The notes under the pieces: model-generated | Databases searched by the model: none | Told to the model about the DNA's origin: nothing | Seen by the model: only the letters and a program-made list of their open reading frames with translations | Shown here: positions 8,751 through 18,409 of the stretch, piece by piece | Layout: every line of letters starts with the position of its first letter | Position numbering within the stretch: the stretch's first letter is position 1 | DNA from: Lachnospiraceae bacterium | GTDB lineage: Bacteria > Bacillota > Clostridia > Lachnospirales > Lachnospiraceae | Direction: 5' to 3' | DNA: 64,000 nucleotides | Assembly: GCA_022791635.1 (NCBI GenBank) | Contig: JAAVZL010000022.1 | Coordinates: 44,797 to 108,796, forward strand | Made by a program: the position numbers and the translations under genes

Positions 8751-8784
8751 AAAAATGGGATATTTTCAAGGATATCCCATTTTT
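8751..8784 (-). terminator. Terminator of the first foldase lipoprotein gene
   Basis: A 13-bp perfect stem (8751-8763 with 8772-8784) with A-tract and T-tract ends lies 68 bp after the stop of the gene at 8853. Confidence 0.8.
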
Positions 8785-8852
8785 ATGACATTTCTTTTGT
8801 AATTTCTTTAATATTTCCTTAATTTTTCTGTAATATTTCAAACAAGCTCTTT

Positions 8853-9878
8853 TTACTGCTCCATCTTCAGCACAAAGGTCTGGCCAAACTCAAGCTTTGC
8901 CAGCGCCTCGTCCACCGTGGTAAAGGTATGAGCCGCCTTAAGCTCCTCGCACTTTTCATTGTAAAGGGTATCCCGCCGCTGGCTCACAATGGTCTCCTTC
9001 TGACTGTCCGTAGCCTCCTGGTCAAAGGTGCTGATCATCTGCACGGCATAGTAGCCGCTCTCCGCCTCAATAAGCTCCGCAAATTCTCCGTCTTTTAGCG
9101 CATCCGCCGCTGCCCGGACATTCTCCGCCGGGGAAGTGCTGTCCGCTCCGTAGGTAATGGTATTGGCCGTAATGTTCTCCTTGCCCTCTGCGGCTGCGAT
9201 CAAATCCTTGCTCTCCTTCGCCTCATCCAGCACTGCCTGAAGAGCCGCCTTCTTCTCGGCCTTCTCCTCGTCGGTCAGGGGGATGGCATTGCCCTCGCTG
9301 TCCGTCCCCGTCCCCGTGGTGGCGATAAAGGCATAGGCAATCCGCTTCTGAGCCGCCTCCTCGTCGGTAACCTCTGTGTCCACATCTACGGTCAATGCGT
9401 CATACATCTTGTTCTGGATGGTGAGAAGCATAAGCAGATGCTCTACGTCCGTCTGCTCCGCGCCCACGGCCTTCTTAAGCTGGGGGGAATTGCTATCCAG
9501 GAATGTCTTCGCCGCCTCTGCAATAGCCTTCTGCTCGTCCTCGGTGAGGGCCACCTGATAATTGGGGGCCTCTGCCTCCAGCGTGTACAAAAGGTGGAAT
9601 TCCTCCATCTGGCTCCTCTTGGCCGTATCTCCATAGACCTCTCCCGTGTCCGGCATCTCCTGCTGGTAAATGCCGCCTCCAAGCATGCTTCCGTAATAGG
9701 TCTCCATCTGGGCCTGCTGATAGCGCAGCATGAGGCTGAACTCTCCCAGTCTTATATTGGTGGTCTCATCCAGAACCGCAACGGTCTCGGCGGGATTAAG
9801 GCTGCTTCCGGAGCAGCCGGTCAGCACAAAGGCCAGTACAAATATGAGAGATAAGATCCTGCTTGTCCTCTTCTTCAT
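8853..9878 (-). CDS. PrsA/SurA-like peptidyl-prolyl isomerase lipoprotein
   Basis: A 341-residue lipoprotein (lipobox VLTGC, Cys about residue 22). The helical N-terminal part resembles the SurA/PrsA chaperone region. A C-terminal segment (about 200-300) has the GEFAELIEAESGYYAVQMIS pattern of parvulin-type rotamases. It would sit outside the membrane and help fold exported proteins. The parvulin core is divergent, so isomerase activity is uncertain. The downstream-facing neighbour at 10250-11293 has the same plan (lipobox, helical region, EGYYIVQRVSDY), so the two are probably paralogues. This one has its own promoter at 9953-9981, and repeat copy B lies between them. Confidence 0.82.
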   Translation of the reverse strand: MKKRTSRILSLIFVLAFVLTGCSGSSLNPAETVAVLDETTNIRLGEFSLMLRYQQAQMETYYGSMLGGGIYQQEMPDTGEVYGDTAKRSQMEEFHLLYTLEAEAPNYQVALTEDEQKAIAEAAKTFLDSNSPQLKKAVGAEQTDVEHLLMLLTIQNKMYDALTVDVDTEVTDEEAAQKRIAYAFIATTGTGTDSEGNAIPLTDEEKAEKKAALQAVLDEAKESKDLIAAAEGKENITANTITYGADSTSPAENVRAAADALKDGEFAELIEAESGYYAVQMISTFDQEATDSQKETIVSQRRDTLYNEKCEELKAAHTFTTVDEALAKLEFGQTFVLKMEQ

Positions 9879-9952
9879 TTTCTTTGTCTACCTTTCATTT
9901 TTCCGAAGCCCTTTTTGCTTTCCCTGTGGGCCTCTGTATTTGCTCTTTGTCC

Positions 9953-9981
9953 ATTATAATCCGTTTTTTTCCCGTAGGCAA
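9953..9981 (-). promoter_or_regulatory. Promoter of the foldase lipoprotein gene
   Basis: On the minus strand TTGCCT (9976-9981) and a perfect TATAAT (9953-9958) have a 17-bp spacer, about 75 bp before the ATG. The stretch 9879-10040 holds nothing else I can identify. Confidence 0.65.
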
Positions 9982-10040
9982 GGATTCTTTTTGGGAGACA
10001 CAAAACTTTCACGGCTTTCACGGCTTTGGCTGTTGTGGAG

Positions 10041-10261
10041 ACAGACGGGTGGCAGAGACGCAGGCAGAGAGGCTTTTCCATATCGGTGCTCGGACGGTTC
10101 ACGAACATACCGTCTGCTTTGGACGGACATCACCTTGAAGTTTTGAGAAAGAAATTTATATTTTAAGGAAATGTCCGCCCAAAGCAGACAGCATGTTCGT
10201 GAACAGCCGGACACCTGATATTGGAAAAGCCTCTCTGCCTGCGTCTCTGTCACCCGTCTGT
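10041..10261. repeat. Long palindromic repeat, copy B, overlapping a gene end
   Basis: The outer arms of about 32 nt (10041-10072 and 10230-10261) match with one G/T-type mismatch. They enclose CTTTTCC-ATATC and GATATTGGAAAAG and a variant of the shared core (GTCCG, AAAGCAGACAGCATGTTCGTGAA). Unlike the other copies it lacks the A-rich CAAAATAAG block. The right arm includes the last codons (AQTDG) and stop of the gene ending at 10250, so the left arm is an inverted copy of that coding end. The central part (about 10131-10172) is AT-rich and unique. Confidence 0.85.
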
Positions 10262-11293
10262 CTGTGCAGGAACCGGCTTTGTAATGAGCCCCTCCAGGCG
10301 GACCTCGTCCCAGACCTCCTCTATGATTTCAAGAGGCGTCTCCTCTCCCCAGGCCTTTAGCATCTCATCACAGTAGTTTTCCCGGGCCAGGAATTTAAGC
10401 TCCTCAAGCCGTTCCATGGAGGCCTCTTCTTCGTAATCCGATACCCGCTGTACAATATAGTAGCCCTCCTGCGTCTCAATGATATCGGAAATGCCGCCCA
10501 GGGGAAGCTCCCTGGCTGTCTGAGCCACCAGCTCGTGGGCGCCTCCGTCCGTGTCATCGCTAAAATACACGTCAATCACCGTGTGGGAGATCTCTTCTCC
10601 TGCCGCTGTGATATCGGAAAGCTCCTGCGCCCGCAGGGCGAAGCGCTCTGCATCCTCCCGTATCCGGATAAGCTCTTCCTCCGTGAAGGGCGTCTGATTC
10701 CCTTCCACATCATAGGTCCCTGTAACAGAGAAGAGGCAGTAGGTCAATTTTCCCACCCTGGCCTCATCTTCGCCGATATCCGGCTCATACGAATCCTTAA
10801 GGGCTTGGGCTGTCTTTGCGGCCTGTTCATTGTAGGTCAGAAACCGCTCCACCGACTCCCTGGTTGCGCCTGCCGCTTCAAGAACCGCCGGGGTATTGTC
10901 CTCTATAAAGGCCGCCGCCCGTCTGGCGATGGTCTTTCTCTCCTCCTTGTCAAGTTCCGCCCCATATTCCTTTGCATGGACGCAGAGAAGATGGATCTCT
11001 GTCAGGGTATCCATCACATCCTGCTTGAGAGCCTCCTCCATGGTGCTGGCCGTGCTCTCTCCGAACATGGGCTTGCTCTGCCACAGATCCTCTCCGTAGG
11101 AATCGGAATAGCTAAGCTCCCACTGCTCCTGGAGCATCCTGGTATAAAATACAGCCTCCTCAAGGTCGATGGTCTCCTCCCCAAGCCTGGCTACCGGCGT
11201 GCCGGAGGCTTTTCCTCCTTTGCAGCCCAGAAGGCCTCCTGCCAGACACAGAATAAGAAACAGCCCCAAAGCCCCTCTCATTTTCCTCCTCAT
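10250..11293 (-). CDS. PrsA/SurA-like foldase lipoprotein, second copy
   Basis: A 347-residue lipoprotein with the lipobox LLGC (Cys about residue 24), a helical SurA-like N-terminal region (about 35-170) and a parvulin-like segment ending EGYYIVQRVSDYEEEASM (about 260-300). It is predicted to act outside the membrane in folding or quality control of secreted proteins. It overlaps the mfd stop by 4 bp (ATGA), so it is translated from the pth-mfd transcript, an unusual partner for a repair gene. Its last four codons and stop lie inside one arm of repeat B. Sequence similarity to the gene at 8853 is moderate by eye. Confidence 0.8.
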   Translation of the reverse strand: MRRKMRGALGLFLILCLAGGLLGCKGGKASGTPVARLGEETIDLEEAVFYTRMLQEQWELSYSDSYGEDLWQSKPMFGESTASTMEEALKQDVMDTLTEIHLLCVHAKEYGAELDKEERKTIARRAAAFIEDNTPAVLEAAGATRESVERFLTYNEQAAKTAQALKDSYEPDIGEDEARVGKLTYCLFSVTGTYDVEGNQTPFTEEELIRIREDAERFALRAQELSDITAAGEEISHTVIDVYFSDDTDGGAHELVAQTARELPLGGISDIIETQEGYYIVQRVSDYEEEASMERLEELKFLARENYCDEMLKAWGEETPLEIIEEVWDEVRLEGLITKPVPAQTDG

Positions 11294-14200
11294 TGGTTCT
11301 CTTCCTCCCTAAGAGCCTGCATTTCCTCCAGAAGGGATCCCACAAGCTCCAGAATATTTTCCTCCTCCCGGCTGTTTTTCACCCTGCGATAGAGAAAGCT
11401 GGGCTTCTCGCCGGTTAAGAATCTCATCCGCCCTCCAAAGCGACCGATAAACTCCGGGAACCGGGCGGGACTAAGCCTGGCCTTCTCGTAGAGATATAAG
11501 CGGATCTCCTCGGGCCGCTCCGTAATTTCCTTCACATAGACCTGGTGAGCCTTTACCTTAAGGTCCGCCACTGCCAGAAGATTGAGCACGGATTTGGGCG
11601 GATCTCCGAAGCGATCCAGAAGCTCCTCCAGCATATCCTCGCACTCCTCCCCGGATTCAATGCCGGCAATCCGCTTGTAGATGTCAAGCTTCTGGCTCTC
11701 ACTGCGGATGTAGGTATCGGGAATGTAAGCGTCCAGCTCCACATCCACCAGGGTCTGGAACTCCTCCTCGGATACGGGGAGGCCCTTTTGCTTCTTCACC
11801 GCTTCGTTGAGCATTTTGCAGTAGAGATCGTAGCCCACGGCCTGCATGTGTCCGTGCTGCTGGGCGCCCAGAAGATTGCCTGCTCCCCGAATTTCCAAAT
11901 CCCGCATGGCGATCTTGAAGCCGCTTCCCAGCTCCGTAAACTCCCGGATGGCCCCCAGACGCTTCTCCGCCACCTCCTTGAGCATTTTGTTTCTCCGGTA
12001 CATGAGGAAGGCATAGGCGGTCCGGTTGGACCGGCCCACCCGCCCACGCAGCTGATAGAGCTGGGAGAGGCCCATATTGTCTGCGTCGTGAATGATCATG
12101 GTATTCACATTGGAAATGTCAAGTCCCGTCTCAATGATGGTGGTGGATACCAGCACGTCAATGTCGCCGGCAATAAAATCATACATGATGCGCTCTAATT
12201 CCTGCTCCCGCATCTGCCCGTGGGCAAAGACCACATTTGCCTCTGGAACCAGCTTTGCCAGCTGGGCGGTGATCTCCACGATGGTGTTCACCCGGTTGTA
12301 CACGTAGTAGACCTGTCCGCCTCTTCCCAGCTCCCGGCTGATGGCCGCCCGGACCATCTCTTCGTCGTACTCCATCACATAGGTCTGAATGGGCACCCGA
12401 TCCTGAGGAGCCTCCTCCAGCACGCTCATATCCCGGATTCCGATGAGGCTCATATGAAGGGTACGGGGAATGGGGGTGGCTGTTAGGGTGAGCACATCCA
12501 CATTTTCCCTAAGCTTCTTGATCTTTTCCTTATGCGCCACTCCGAAGCGCTGCTCCTCATCAATGATCAGAAGTCCCAGATCTTTGAACACAACGTCTGC
12601 CGACAGCACCCGGTGGGTGCCGATGATAATGTCCACCAGACCCTTTTTCAGATCCGTGACGGTCTTTTTCTGCTCTGTGGCCGTCCGAAACCGGGACAGC
12701 ATATCCACCCGCACGGGAAACTCCTTCATCCGCTGGACAAAAGTGTTGTAATGCTGCTGGGCCAGAATAGTGGTAGGCACCAGGTACACCACCTGCTTAT
12801 TCTCCTGCACGGCCTTGAAGGCCGCCCGAATGGCAATCTCCGTCTTTCCGTAGCCTACGTCCCCGCAGATCAGCCGATCCATGATCCGGCTGCTCTCCAT
12901 ATCCTGCTTCACCGCCTCAATGGCAAGCTGCTGATCTAACGTCTCCTCAAAGGGAAACAGTTCCTCAAACTCTCTCTGCCAGACCGTATCCGGCCCGTAC
13001 ACGTAGCCGGCCTTTTCCTGGCGGGCCGCATAGAGCTCCACCAAATCTCTGGCAATCTCCTGAACGGCGCCCCGGACCTTTGTCTTGGTCTTTCCCCACT
13101 CGCTTCCTCCCAGGCGGTTGAGCTTGGGCTTTCTGGCATCGGAGCCGGCGTACTTCTGTATCATTTCCAGCTGGGTCGCCAGAATATAGAGGTTGCCGCC
13201 CTTGGCATACTCGATCTTGATGTAATCCTTCATGATCTTGTCTACCTCTACCTTCTCAATGCCCCGGTAGATGCCAAGACCATGGTTCTCATGGACCACA
13301 TAGTCCCCGATGCTAAGCTCGGAAAAGCTCTGAATCTTCTGACCCTCATAGGTTTTATGGCGCTTGCGCTTCTTCTTTTCCCGGCCAAAAATATCCGTCT
13401 CGGAAATCACAGCAAACTTCACCATAGGATATTCATAACCCCTGTGAATGCTGCCATGCACCACCATAATTTCCGTTCCCTGCACAACGCGGTCCGGATC
13501 CTCGCTGTAGAAGCTGTTAAGCTCCTCCGCCTGGAGATCTGCCGCTAGGCGCCTGGCTCTTGTTCCCGAAGCGCACATCAGCACCACGGCATACTTCTCC
13601 CGCTTCCACCGCTTTAAATCCTTCACCAAAAGCTCAAAGCTGTTGTTGTAGGGGTTGATGGATCTGGCCTCAATCTGATATCTGCCTGTAATATCAAAGG
13701 AAGGAGCTTTCTGCTCCAGCATAGAGAGGGCCACACAGTTCCTTCCGTTCAGCCTTGCGGCCGTCTCCCCTGCGCCGTAGAGAAGCCTCGCCTCCTCCGG
13801 AAGGGCCTCTCCCTTTTCCGCCCGGTTTGCCAGACTTTCCCGAAATTCCGTCTCCACCGCAGCTCCCTTTTCCAGAAGCCGTCCGGGCTCATCCAGAAAA
13901 AAAACGCTTTTTTCCGGCGGAAAGTAATCCAGGAAACTTACGGCCTCCTCCTCTTTCCCCGGAATCGGCTCTGCCGCCGGATAGATAACGATCTCACCAA
14001 GATTCTCAATGGAGCGCTGGCTTTCCACGTCAAAGCTCCGGATGGAGTCCACCTCATCGTCCCAAAGCTCAATTCTCCAGGGATTCTCCTCCGTGAGGCT
14101 GTAGATATCCACAATCCCGCCCCGGATGGCAAACTGCCCGGGGGCGTCCACCTGTCCGGTCCGCTCATATCCCAGACGGCTTAGACGCGCACTTAAGGCC

Positions 14201-14643
14201 TTGGTCTCTATAAGACTCTCCGTTCCAATGGAAAGCAGAGCATCCTTAACCTGCTTTAAGGGCTTTAATCGGTCCATACCCCCGTCAAAGGTGGTGATCA
14301 CCGTAAGCTCACCTTGGGTAAGCAAAGCCTTAAGAGCCCGGATGCGCTGCTGCACCAGAAGATTTCCCTGAATATCCGCATGAAAAAAGAGGAAATCCTT
14401 TGCCTGATAGAGGATGGCCCCTTTATCCAGGTAGCGGCAGTCCTCATAGATTTCCTTTGCTTTCTGCTCACTGTAGGTGAGAATGATCCGATAGGGAAAA
14501 TCCTGTGCCAGGCTTAATGCCATATGCACCTTCTGGGAATCCATGCAGCCGGACAGCTGCAGCACTCCCCGGTTCTTCTTTAATTTTCCCCGGATTTCCT
14601 CATATGCACTTAAGTTCTTTAACGGCTCCAGAAAGGCTTTCAT
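11290..14643 (-). CDS. mfd: Transcription-repair coupling factor Mfd
   Basis: A 1117-residue ATP-dependent translocase that displaces RNA polymerase stalled at lesions and recruits UvrA. Domains in order: N-terminal UvrB-homology region (about 1-330), the CarD-like RNA-polymerase-interaction domain (about 450-520, SIGDYVVHENHGLGIYRGIE), the helicase motor with Walker A GDVGYGKTE and DEEQ box (about 590-940), and a C-terminal TRCF domain (about 980-1090). Length and motif order are typical. It is translationally coupled at both ends: the ATG overlaps the pth stop and its stop overlaps the foldase gene. Pth-Mfd-PrsA-like order is common in Firmicutes. Confidence 0.97.
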   Translation of the reverse strand: MKAFLEPLKNLSAYEEIRGKLKKNRGVLQLSGCMDSQKVHMALSLAQDFPYRIILTYSEQKAKEIYEDCRYLDKGAILYQAKDFLFFHADIQGNLLVQQRIRALKALLTQGELTVITTFDGGMDRLKPLKQVKDALLSIGTESLIETKALSARLSRLGYERTGQVDAPGQFAIRGGIVDIYSLTEENPWRIELWDDEVDSIRSFDVESQRSIENLGEIVIYPAAEPIPGKEEEAVSFLDYFPPEKSVFFLDEPGRLLEKGAAVETEFRESLANRAEKGEALPEEARLLYGAGETAARLNGRNCVALSMLEQKAPSFDITGRYQIEARSINPYNNSFELLVKDLKRWKREKYAVVLMCASGTRARRLAADLQAEELNSFYSEDPDRVVQGTEIMVVHGSIHRGYEYPMVKFAVISETDIFGREKKKRKRHKTYEGQKIQSFSELSIGDYVVHENHGLGIYRGIEKVEVDKIMKDYIKIEYAKGGNLYILATQLEMIQKYAGSDARKPKLNRLGGSEWGKTKTKVRGAVQEIARDLVELYAARQEKAGYVYGPDTVWQREFEELFPFEETLDQQLAIEAVKQDMESSRIMDRLICGDVGYGKTEIAIRAAFKAVQENKQVVYLVPTTILAQQHYNTFVQRMKEFPVRVDMLSRFRTATEQKKTVTDLKKGLVDIIIGTHRVLSADVVFKDLGLLIIDEEQRFGVAHKEKIKKLRENVDVLTLTATPIPRTLHMSLIGIRDMSVLEEAPQDRVPIQTYVMEYDEEMVRAAISRELGRGGQVYYVYNRVNTIVEITAQLAKLVPEANVVFAHGQMREQELERIMYDFIAGDIDVLVSTTIIETGLDISNVNTMIIHDADNMGLSQLYQLRGRVGRSNRTAYAFLMYRRNKMLKEVAEKRLGAIREFTELGSGFKIAMRDLEIRGAGNLLGAQQHGHMQAVGYDLYCKMLNEAVKKQKGLPVSEEEFQTLVDVELDAYIPDTYIRSESQKLDIYKRIAGIESGEECEDMLEELLDRFGDPPKSVLNLLAVADLKVKAHQVYVKEITERPEEIRLYLYEKARLSPARFPEFIGRFGGRMRFLTGEKPSFLYRRVKNSREEENILELVGSLLEEMQALREEENQ

Positions 14644-15218
14644 TCTTTTACAACCTTTTTATTATACTCATTCATGGCCGCATCCGTCTCTCCCTGCACC
14701 ATAAGACGAACGGCCCCTGCAGCATGACCCATAGCCTCTTCCACCAGCGCCCGCTCCTCCTTAGGAAAACGGCCCAGCACATGGCCTATGAGATCCTGTC
14801 CCTCTGTTTTCGCTCCTGCTCCCACCCGAATCCGGGCAAACTCCTGAGTGCCCAGATGGGCAACGATATCCTTCATCCCATTGTGCCCCCCTGCGCTTCC
14901 CTTCTTTCGAATCCGCAGATTTCCGGGCGCCAGATCAATGTCATCATAAATAACAATCACATCCCTGGCCGGCTCCAGCTTATAGAAGTCAACCGCCTCC
15001 CGGATACTGATTCCGCTCAGGTTCATAAAGGTCTGGGGCTTCAAAAGCAGAACCTTGCTCCCCTCTATAACGCCGGCCCCGCAGATCCCCTTAAACCTTT
15101 TGGTGCTCATACTAATATTATATTGATCCGCCAAAAGGTCAATTACATCAAATCCCAGATTATGGCGGGTATGCTCATATTTCTTTGTGGGATTTCCAAG
15201 CCCCGCAATCAGATACAT
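14640..15218 (-). CDS. pth: Peptidyl-tRNA hydrolase
   Basis: A 192-residue cytoplasmic esterase that releases tRNA from prematurely dropped peptidyl-tRNA. It shows the family start YLIAGLGNP, the catalytic His in TRHNLGF, the LLKPQTFMNLSG motif with its Asn, and DDIDLAPG followed by GSAGGHNG. I chose the ATG at 15218 because GGAGA precedes it by 6 nt and the family starts there. A longer frame extends 23 codons upstream toward repeat C without support. It is first in the pth-mfd-foldase operon. Confidence 0.96.
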   Translation of the reverse strand: MYLIAGLGNPTKKYEHTRHNLGFDVIDLLADQYNISMSTKRFKGICGAGVIEGSKVLLLKPQTFMNLSGISIREAVDFYKLEPARDVIVIYDDIDLAPGNLRIRKKGSAGGHNGMKDIVAHLGTQEFARIRVGAGAKTEGQDLIGHVLGRFPKEERALVEEAMGHAAGAVRLMVQGETDAAMNEYNKKVVKE

Positions 15219-15296
15219 CACAGCTCTCCTTCTACCAAAACGAGTTCTTTGCTTTCTTATACTACAGGAGATTTCCTTCTTTTGCAAGGTAAAAAT

Positions 15297-15480
15297 CGGG
15301 TCTGCCGCAAAATAAGACAGCAGACTTTTCCGATATCCAGTGTCCGGCTGTTCGCGTACAGGCTGTCTGATATGGACGGATATTGCTTATGCAATGTCCG
15401 TACAGAGCAGACAGAATGTACGAGAACCGTCCGAACACAGGATATGGAAAAGGCTGCTGTCTTATTTTGCGGCAGGTCCG
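15297..15480. repeat. Long palindromic repeat, copy C
   Basis: An 184-bp copy of the family, lying between spoVG and pth. The outer arms pair over about 38 nt (CGCAAAATAAG ... CTTATTTTGCG), with an internal variable block acagcaga facing gctgctgt (one mismatch). The core is the best match to the shared consensus (CTTTTCCGATATCC at left, GGATATGGAAAAG at right), and the tip is ATTGC-ttat-GCAAT. It lies 78 bp upstream of the pth ATG, where it could separate pth transcription from spoVG. Confidence 0.9.
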
Positions 15481-15502
15481 TCACCCAGAGTATACGATGC
15501 AT

Positions 15503-15540
15503 AATACAACAGGGATGCTGCCTCCAAGCAACATCCCTGC
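15503..15540 (-). terminator. spoVG terminator
   Basis: CAGGGATGCTG (15510-15520) pairs with CAACATCCCTG around 15529-15539, and on the minus strand TTGTATTATG follows. It lies 34 bp after the spoVG stop. Confidence 0.6.
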
Positions 15541-15573
15541 CATTCGTTCCTCATAACATATCTTTTATCCCTG

Positions 15574-15849
15574 TCAGTCTTCCTCTGATGCCTCCAACAA
15601 TGCTGCCTCGTATTTATCCAGAATCATTTTCTGAATCTGATCACGGGTCCCGGAATTGATGGGGTGTGCAATATCCCGATATTCTCCGTCGGCTGCCTTC
15701 CGGCTGGGCATTGCAATGAACAAGCCCTTCTCCCCTTCAATAACCTTGATGTCATGTACTACGAACTCGTCGTCAATGGTAATTGACACGACGGCCTTCA
15801 TTTTCCCTTCTTTTGCCACCTTCCGCACGCGTACATCTGTGATCTGCAT
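15574..15849 (-). CDS. spoVG: Septation/sporulation regulator SpoVG
   Basis: A 91-residue site-specific DNA/RNA-binding regulator, conserved in Firmicutes and involved in septation, sporulation and surface-factor expression. It starts [11 protein letters not shown] and contains [11 protein letters not shown] and [10 protein letters not shown], both SpoVG hallmarks, with the D-I-A-H-P-I-N motif near residue 65. The chosen ATG at 15849 has GGAGG 9 nt upstream. The 10-codon extension to 15879 lacks support. It is monocistronic, between glgD and repeat C. Confidence 0.96.
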   Translation of the reverse strand: MQITDVRVRKVAKEGKMKAVVSITIDDEFVVHDIKVIEGEKGLFIAMPSRKAADGEYRDIAHPINSGTRDQIQKMILDKYEAALLEASEED

Positions 15850-15948
15850 CTCTTTTGTTCCTCCCTTTTCCAAAGGCAATGACTCTACTTGTAACTCTTT
15901 TTATCCGATTGCCACTGTTTGGCTTTTGCCTGAAAGCATCTGAATGCT

Positions 15949-17067
15949 CTACAGCACGTACCGTTCGTTCTTCTCCACAACAATCTTCACTCCGTTCTCC
16001 CCTACGTAGCGGGAATTGGCACGAATGGTGTCGCGGCTCTCCACAATACAATTCTCAATGTAGGTGTTATCTCCGATATACACCTCATTTAATATGATCG
16101 AATTCTTGATCACACAATTATTACCCACAAATACCTTTTTAAAGAGGATGGAATTCTCCACGGTGCCGTTGACAATGCAGCCGCTGGCCACCAGAGAGTT
16201 CTTCACATCCGATCCGGGATTGTATTTGGCCGGAGGAAGATCCAGGACCTTGGAATATACATCCGGATAGGTCTTAAAGAAATACTTCCGCACATCTGCC
16301 TTCAGGAAATCCATATTCGTCTCATAGTAGGACTCCACGGAGGAAATGCTGTTCCAGTAATCGGTGGTCCGATATGCATAGATGCGCTTCAGATTCTTAT
16401 AGCGAATCAGAATATCACGGACAAAATCGTAACGCTCCTCCTGAGCACATTTTTCAATGAGCTCAATGAGCTGTCTTCTGCGGATCACATAGATACCACA
16501 GGAAACCGTGTTCGCCTGGGCCTCAATGGGCTTCTCCTCGAACTCCAGAATCCTTCCCTCCTCGTCCGTCTTCAGCACGCCGAAGCGGGAGGTGTCATAC
16601 CCTGCCGGAAGATCCTTGCAGACAACGGTGATATCCGCCTTCTTGTCAATGTGATACTCCAGCACCTTGTTGTAATCCATCTTGTAAACCGCATCGCCGG
16701 AGGCAATCACCACATAAGGCTCATGGCTCTTCTTCAGCCAATCCAGATTCTGATAGATGGAATCCGCCGTACCCCGATACCAGGAGTTGTTATCTGCCGT
16801 GATAGTTGGGGTGAAAATGTAGAGTCCTCCCTGCTTCCTTCCGAAGTCCCACCACTTGGAGGAGCTTAAATGCTCGTTCAGGGAGCGTGCATTATACTGT
16901 GTCAGCACCGCCACCCTCTGAATATGAGAGTTGGACATATTGCTCAGAGCAAAGTCGATCCCCCGGTAGCTTCCGGCCACAGGCATTGCCGCAACGGCTC
17001 TCTTATTGGACAGCTCTCTCATTCTGTGATTATTTCCGCCTGCCAGTACAATTCCAATCGCTCTCAT
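15949..17067 (-). CDS. glgD: Glucose-1-phosphate adenylyltransferase, GlgD subunit
   Basis: A 372-residue GlgD-type subunit of ADP-glucose pyrophosphorylase, the first committed step of glycogen synthesis. The N-terminal nucleotidyltransferase fold begins [16 protein letters not shown], where the classical GGxGxRL loop is altered, as in regulatory GlgD subunits. A C-terminal left-handed beta-helix with hexapeptide repeats (about 260-372) completes the family plan. The gene overlaps the glgC stop by one base (TAATG), so the two subunits are made together. GlgC supplies catalysis, and GlgD is usually a non-catalytic partner in Firmicutes. Confidence 0.93.
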   Translation of the reverse strand: MRAIGIVLAGGNNHRMRELSNKRAVAAMPVAGSYRGIDFALSNMSNSHIQRVAVLTQYNARSLNEHLSSSKWWDFGRKQGGLYIFTPTITADNNSWYRGTADSIYQNLDWLKKSHEPYVVIASGDAVYKMDYNKVLEYHIDKKADITVVCKDLPAGYDTSRFGVLKTDEEGRILEFEEKPIEAQANTVSCGIYVIRRRQLIELIEKCAQEERYDFVRDILIRYKNLKRIYAYRTTDYWNSISSVESYYETNMDFLKADVRKYFFKTYPDVYSKVLDLPPAKYNPGSDVKNSLVASGCIVNGTVENSILFKKVFVGNNCVIKNSIILNEVYIGDNTYIENCIVESRDTIRANSRYVGENGVKIVVEKNERYVL

Positions 17068-18338
17068 TATCTGTCACCTGCCTTTATCAATGTCTCGCCG
17101 CTTTCCAGAACGCCTTCCTTGTAATCATCCGGCGTGGTATCTCCGGAAATTGCCGTATTCTTTCCAATCGTAACATTCGGCGGTATGTAGGAATTCTCGC
17201 CGATGGTCACAAGGCCGAAGGAATAAATCTTCGGCTGCACCTTATTGGGGATGTCCTCTCCCACGCCAAGCACGACGCCGTCGGAGATCTCCACCTCCTC
17301 GGCAATGATGGCCTTGTCAATGGTACAGTTCTCCCCGATATCCGTATTCTTCATAATAATGGAATCCCGAACCACCGTGCCCTTGCCGATGGTTACCCCG
17401 GAGCCGATTACGGAATTGTACACGTCACCGTAGATCTCCGAGCCTCCGCTGATAATGCTGCGCTCAATCCTGGACTCCGTAGAGATGTACTGAGGCGGAA
17501 CCGCATCGCTCTTGGTATAAATCTTCCAGAACTCCTCATAGAGGTTGAACTCCGGAATGATATCGATGAGCTCCATATTGGCCTCCCAGTAGGAGCCTAA
17601 GGTTCCCACATCCTTCCAATAGCCGTTGAACTCATAGGCAAAGAGACGATTGCCGTTCTCGTGACAGTAGGGAATGATATGCTTTCCGAAGTCACAGCTC
17701 TGCTGATTGGACATCTCAATCAGAGCATTGCGCAGAATCTTCCAGCTGAATATGTAGATTCCCATGGAGGCCAGATTGCTTCTTGGATGCTCCGGCTTCT
17801 CCTCAAACTCCGTAATCCGATTATCCCCGTCCGTGATCATAATACCGAAACGGCTTGCCTCCTCCATAGGCACCGGCATAACAGCAATCGTTACATCCGC
17901 ATTGTTCTCCTTATGGAAGTCAAGCATCACCTCATAATCCATCTTATAAATATGGTCGCCCGACAGAATCAGCACGTATTCCGGATTGTAGGTGTCAATA
18001 TAATCCAGGTTCTGGTATATGGCATTGGCCGTACCCGTATACCATTCGCTGTTGGTACTCTTCTCGTAGGGAGGAAGAACCGTCACGCCGCCGATATTCC
18101 GATCCAGATCCCAGGGCATTCCGATTCCAATGTGGGTATTCAGGCGCAGAGGCTGATATTGTGTCAGCACACCCACCGTGTCAACACCTGAATTGATACA
18201 ATTACTCAATGGGAAGTCAATTATTCTGTACTTTCCGCCAAATGAAACGGCCGGTTTTGCAACCTTGGCGGTCAATACCCCAAGACGGCTTCCCTGGCCG
18301 CCTGCCAAAAGCATGGCAATCATTTCTTTCTTAATCAC
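17067..18338 (-). CDS. glgC: Glucose-1-phosphate adenylyltransferase, GlgC subunit
   Basis: A 423-residue catalytic subunit that makes ADP-glucose from ATP and glucose 1-phosphate. It has [12 protein letters not shown] (nucleotide loop), [15 protein letters not shown], the GDHIYKMDY metal-site motif, FEEKP and a C-terminal beta-helix. I start it at a GTG (18338) with AGAGGTGAT immediately upstream. An ATG-bounded frame reaching 18422 would run through the promoter. It is followed directly by glgD. No other glycogen genes are in the window. Confidence 0.95.
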   Translation of the reverse strand: MIKKEMIAMLLAGGQGSRLGVLTAKVAKPAVSFGGKYRIIDFPLSNCINSGVDTVGVLTQYQPLRLNTHIGIGMPWDLDRNIGGVTVLPPYEKSTNSEWYTGTANAIYQNLDYIDTYNPEYVLILSGDHIYKMDYEVMLDFHKENNADVTIAVMPVPMEEASRFGIMITDGDNRITEFEEKPEHPRSNLASMGIYIFSWKILRNALIEMSNQQSCDFGKHIIPYCHENGNRLFAYEFNGYWKDVGTLGSYWEANMELIDIIPEFNLYEEFWKIYTKSDAVPPQYISTESRIERSIISGGSEIYGDVYNSVIGSGVTIGKGTVVRDSIIMKNTDIGENCTIDKAIIAEEVEISDGVVLGVGEDIPNKVQPKIYSFGLVTIGENSYIPPNVTIGKNTAISGDTTPDDYKEGVLESGETLIKAGDR

Positions 18339-18380
18339 GTAATCACCTCTTGTTGTAATATTAGTTCGTCTACAATACGA

Positions 18381-18409
18381 ATTATACCATATCTCTTGTA
18401 AATAGTGAA
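18381..18409 (-). promoter_or_regulatory. Promoter of glgCD
   Basis: TTCACT (18404-18409) and a perfect TATAAT (18381-18386) with a 17-bp spacer on the minus strand, about 43 bp before the glgC GTG. The remainder of the 359-bp gap between glgC and murC (18410-18630) is AT-rich, with no further feature I can support. Confidence 0.7.

Noticed and set aside
15257..15502. Short frames inside the palindromic repeats (also around 6271-6535, 9954-10253, 26066-26326)
   Set aside because: Similar peptides recur only because the repeats share DNA; frames shift between copies and lack ribosome-binding sites.
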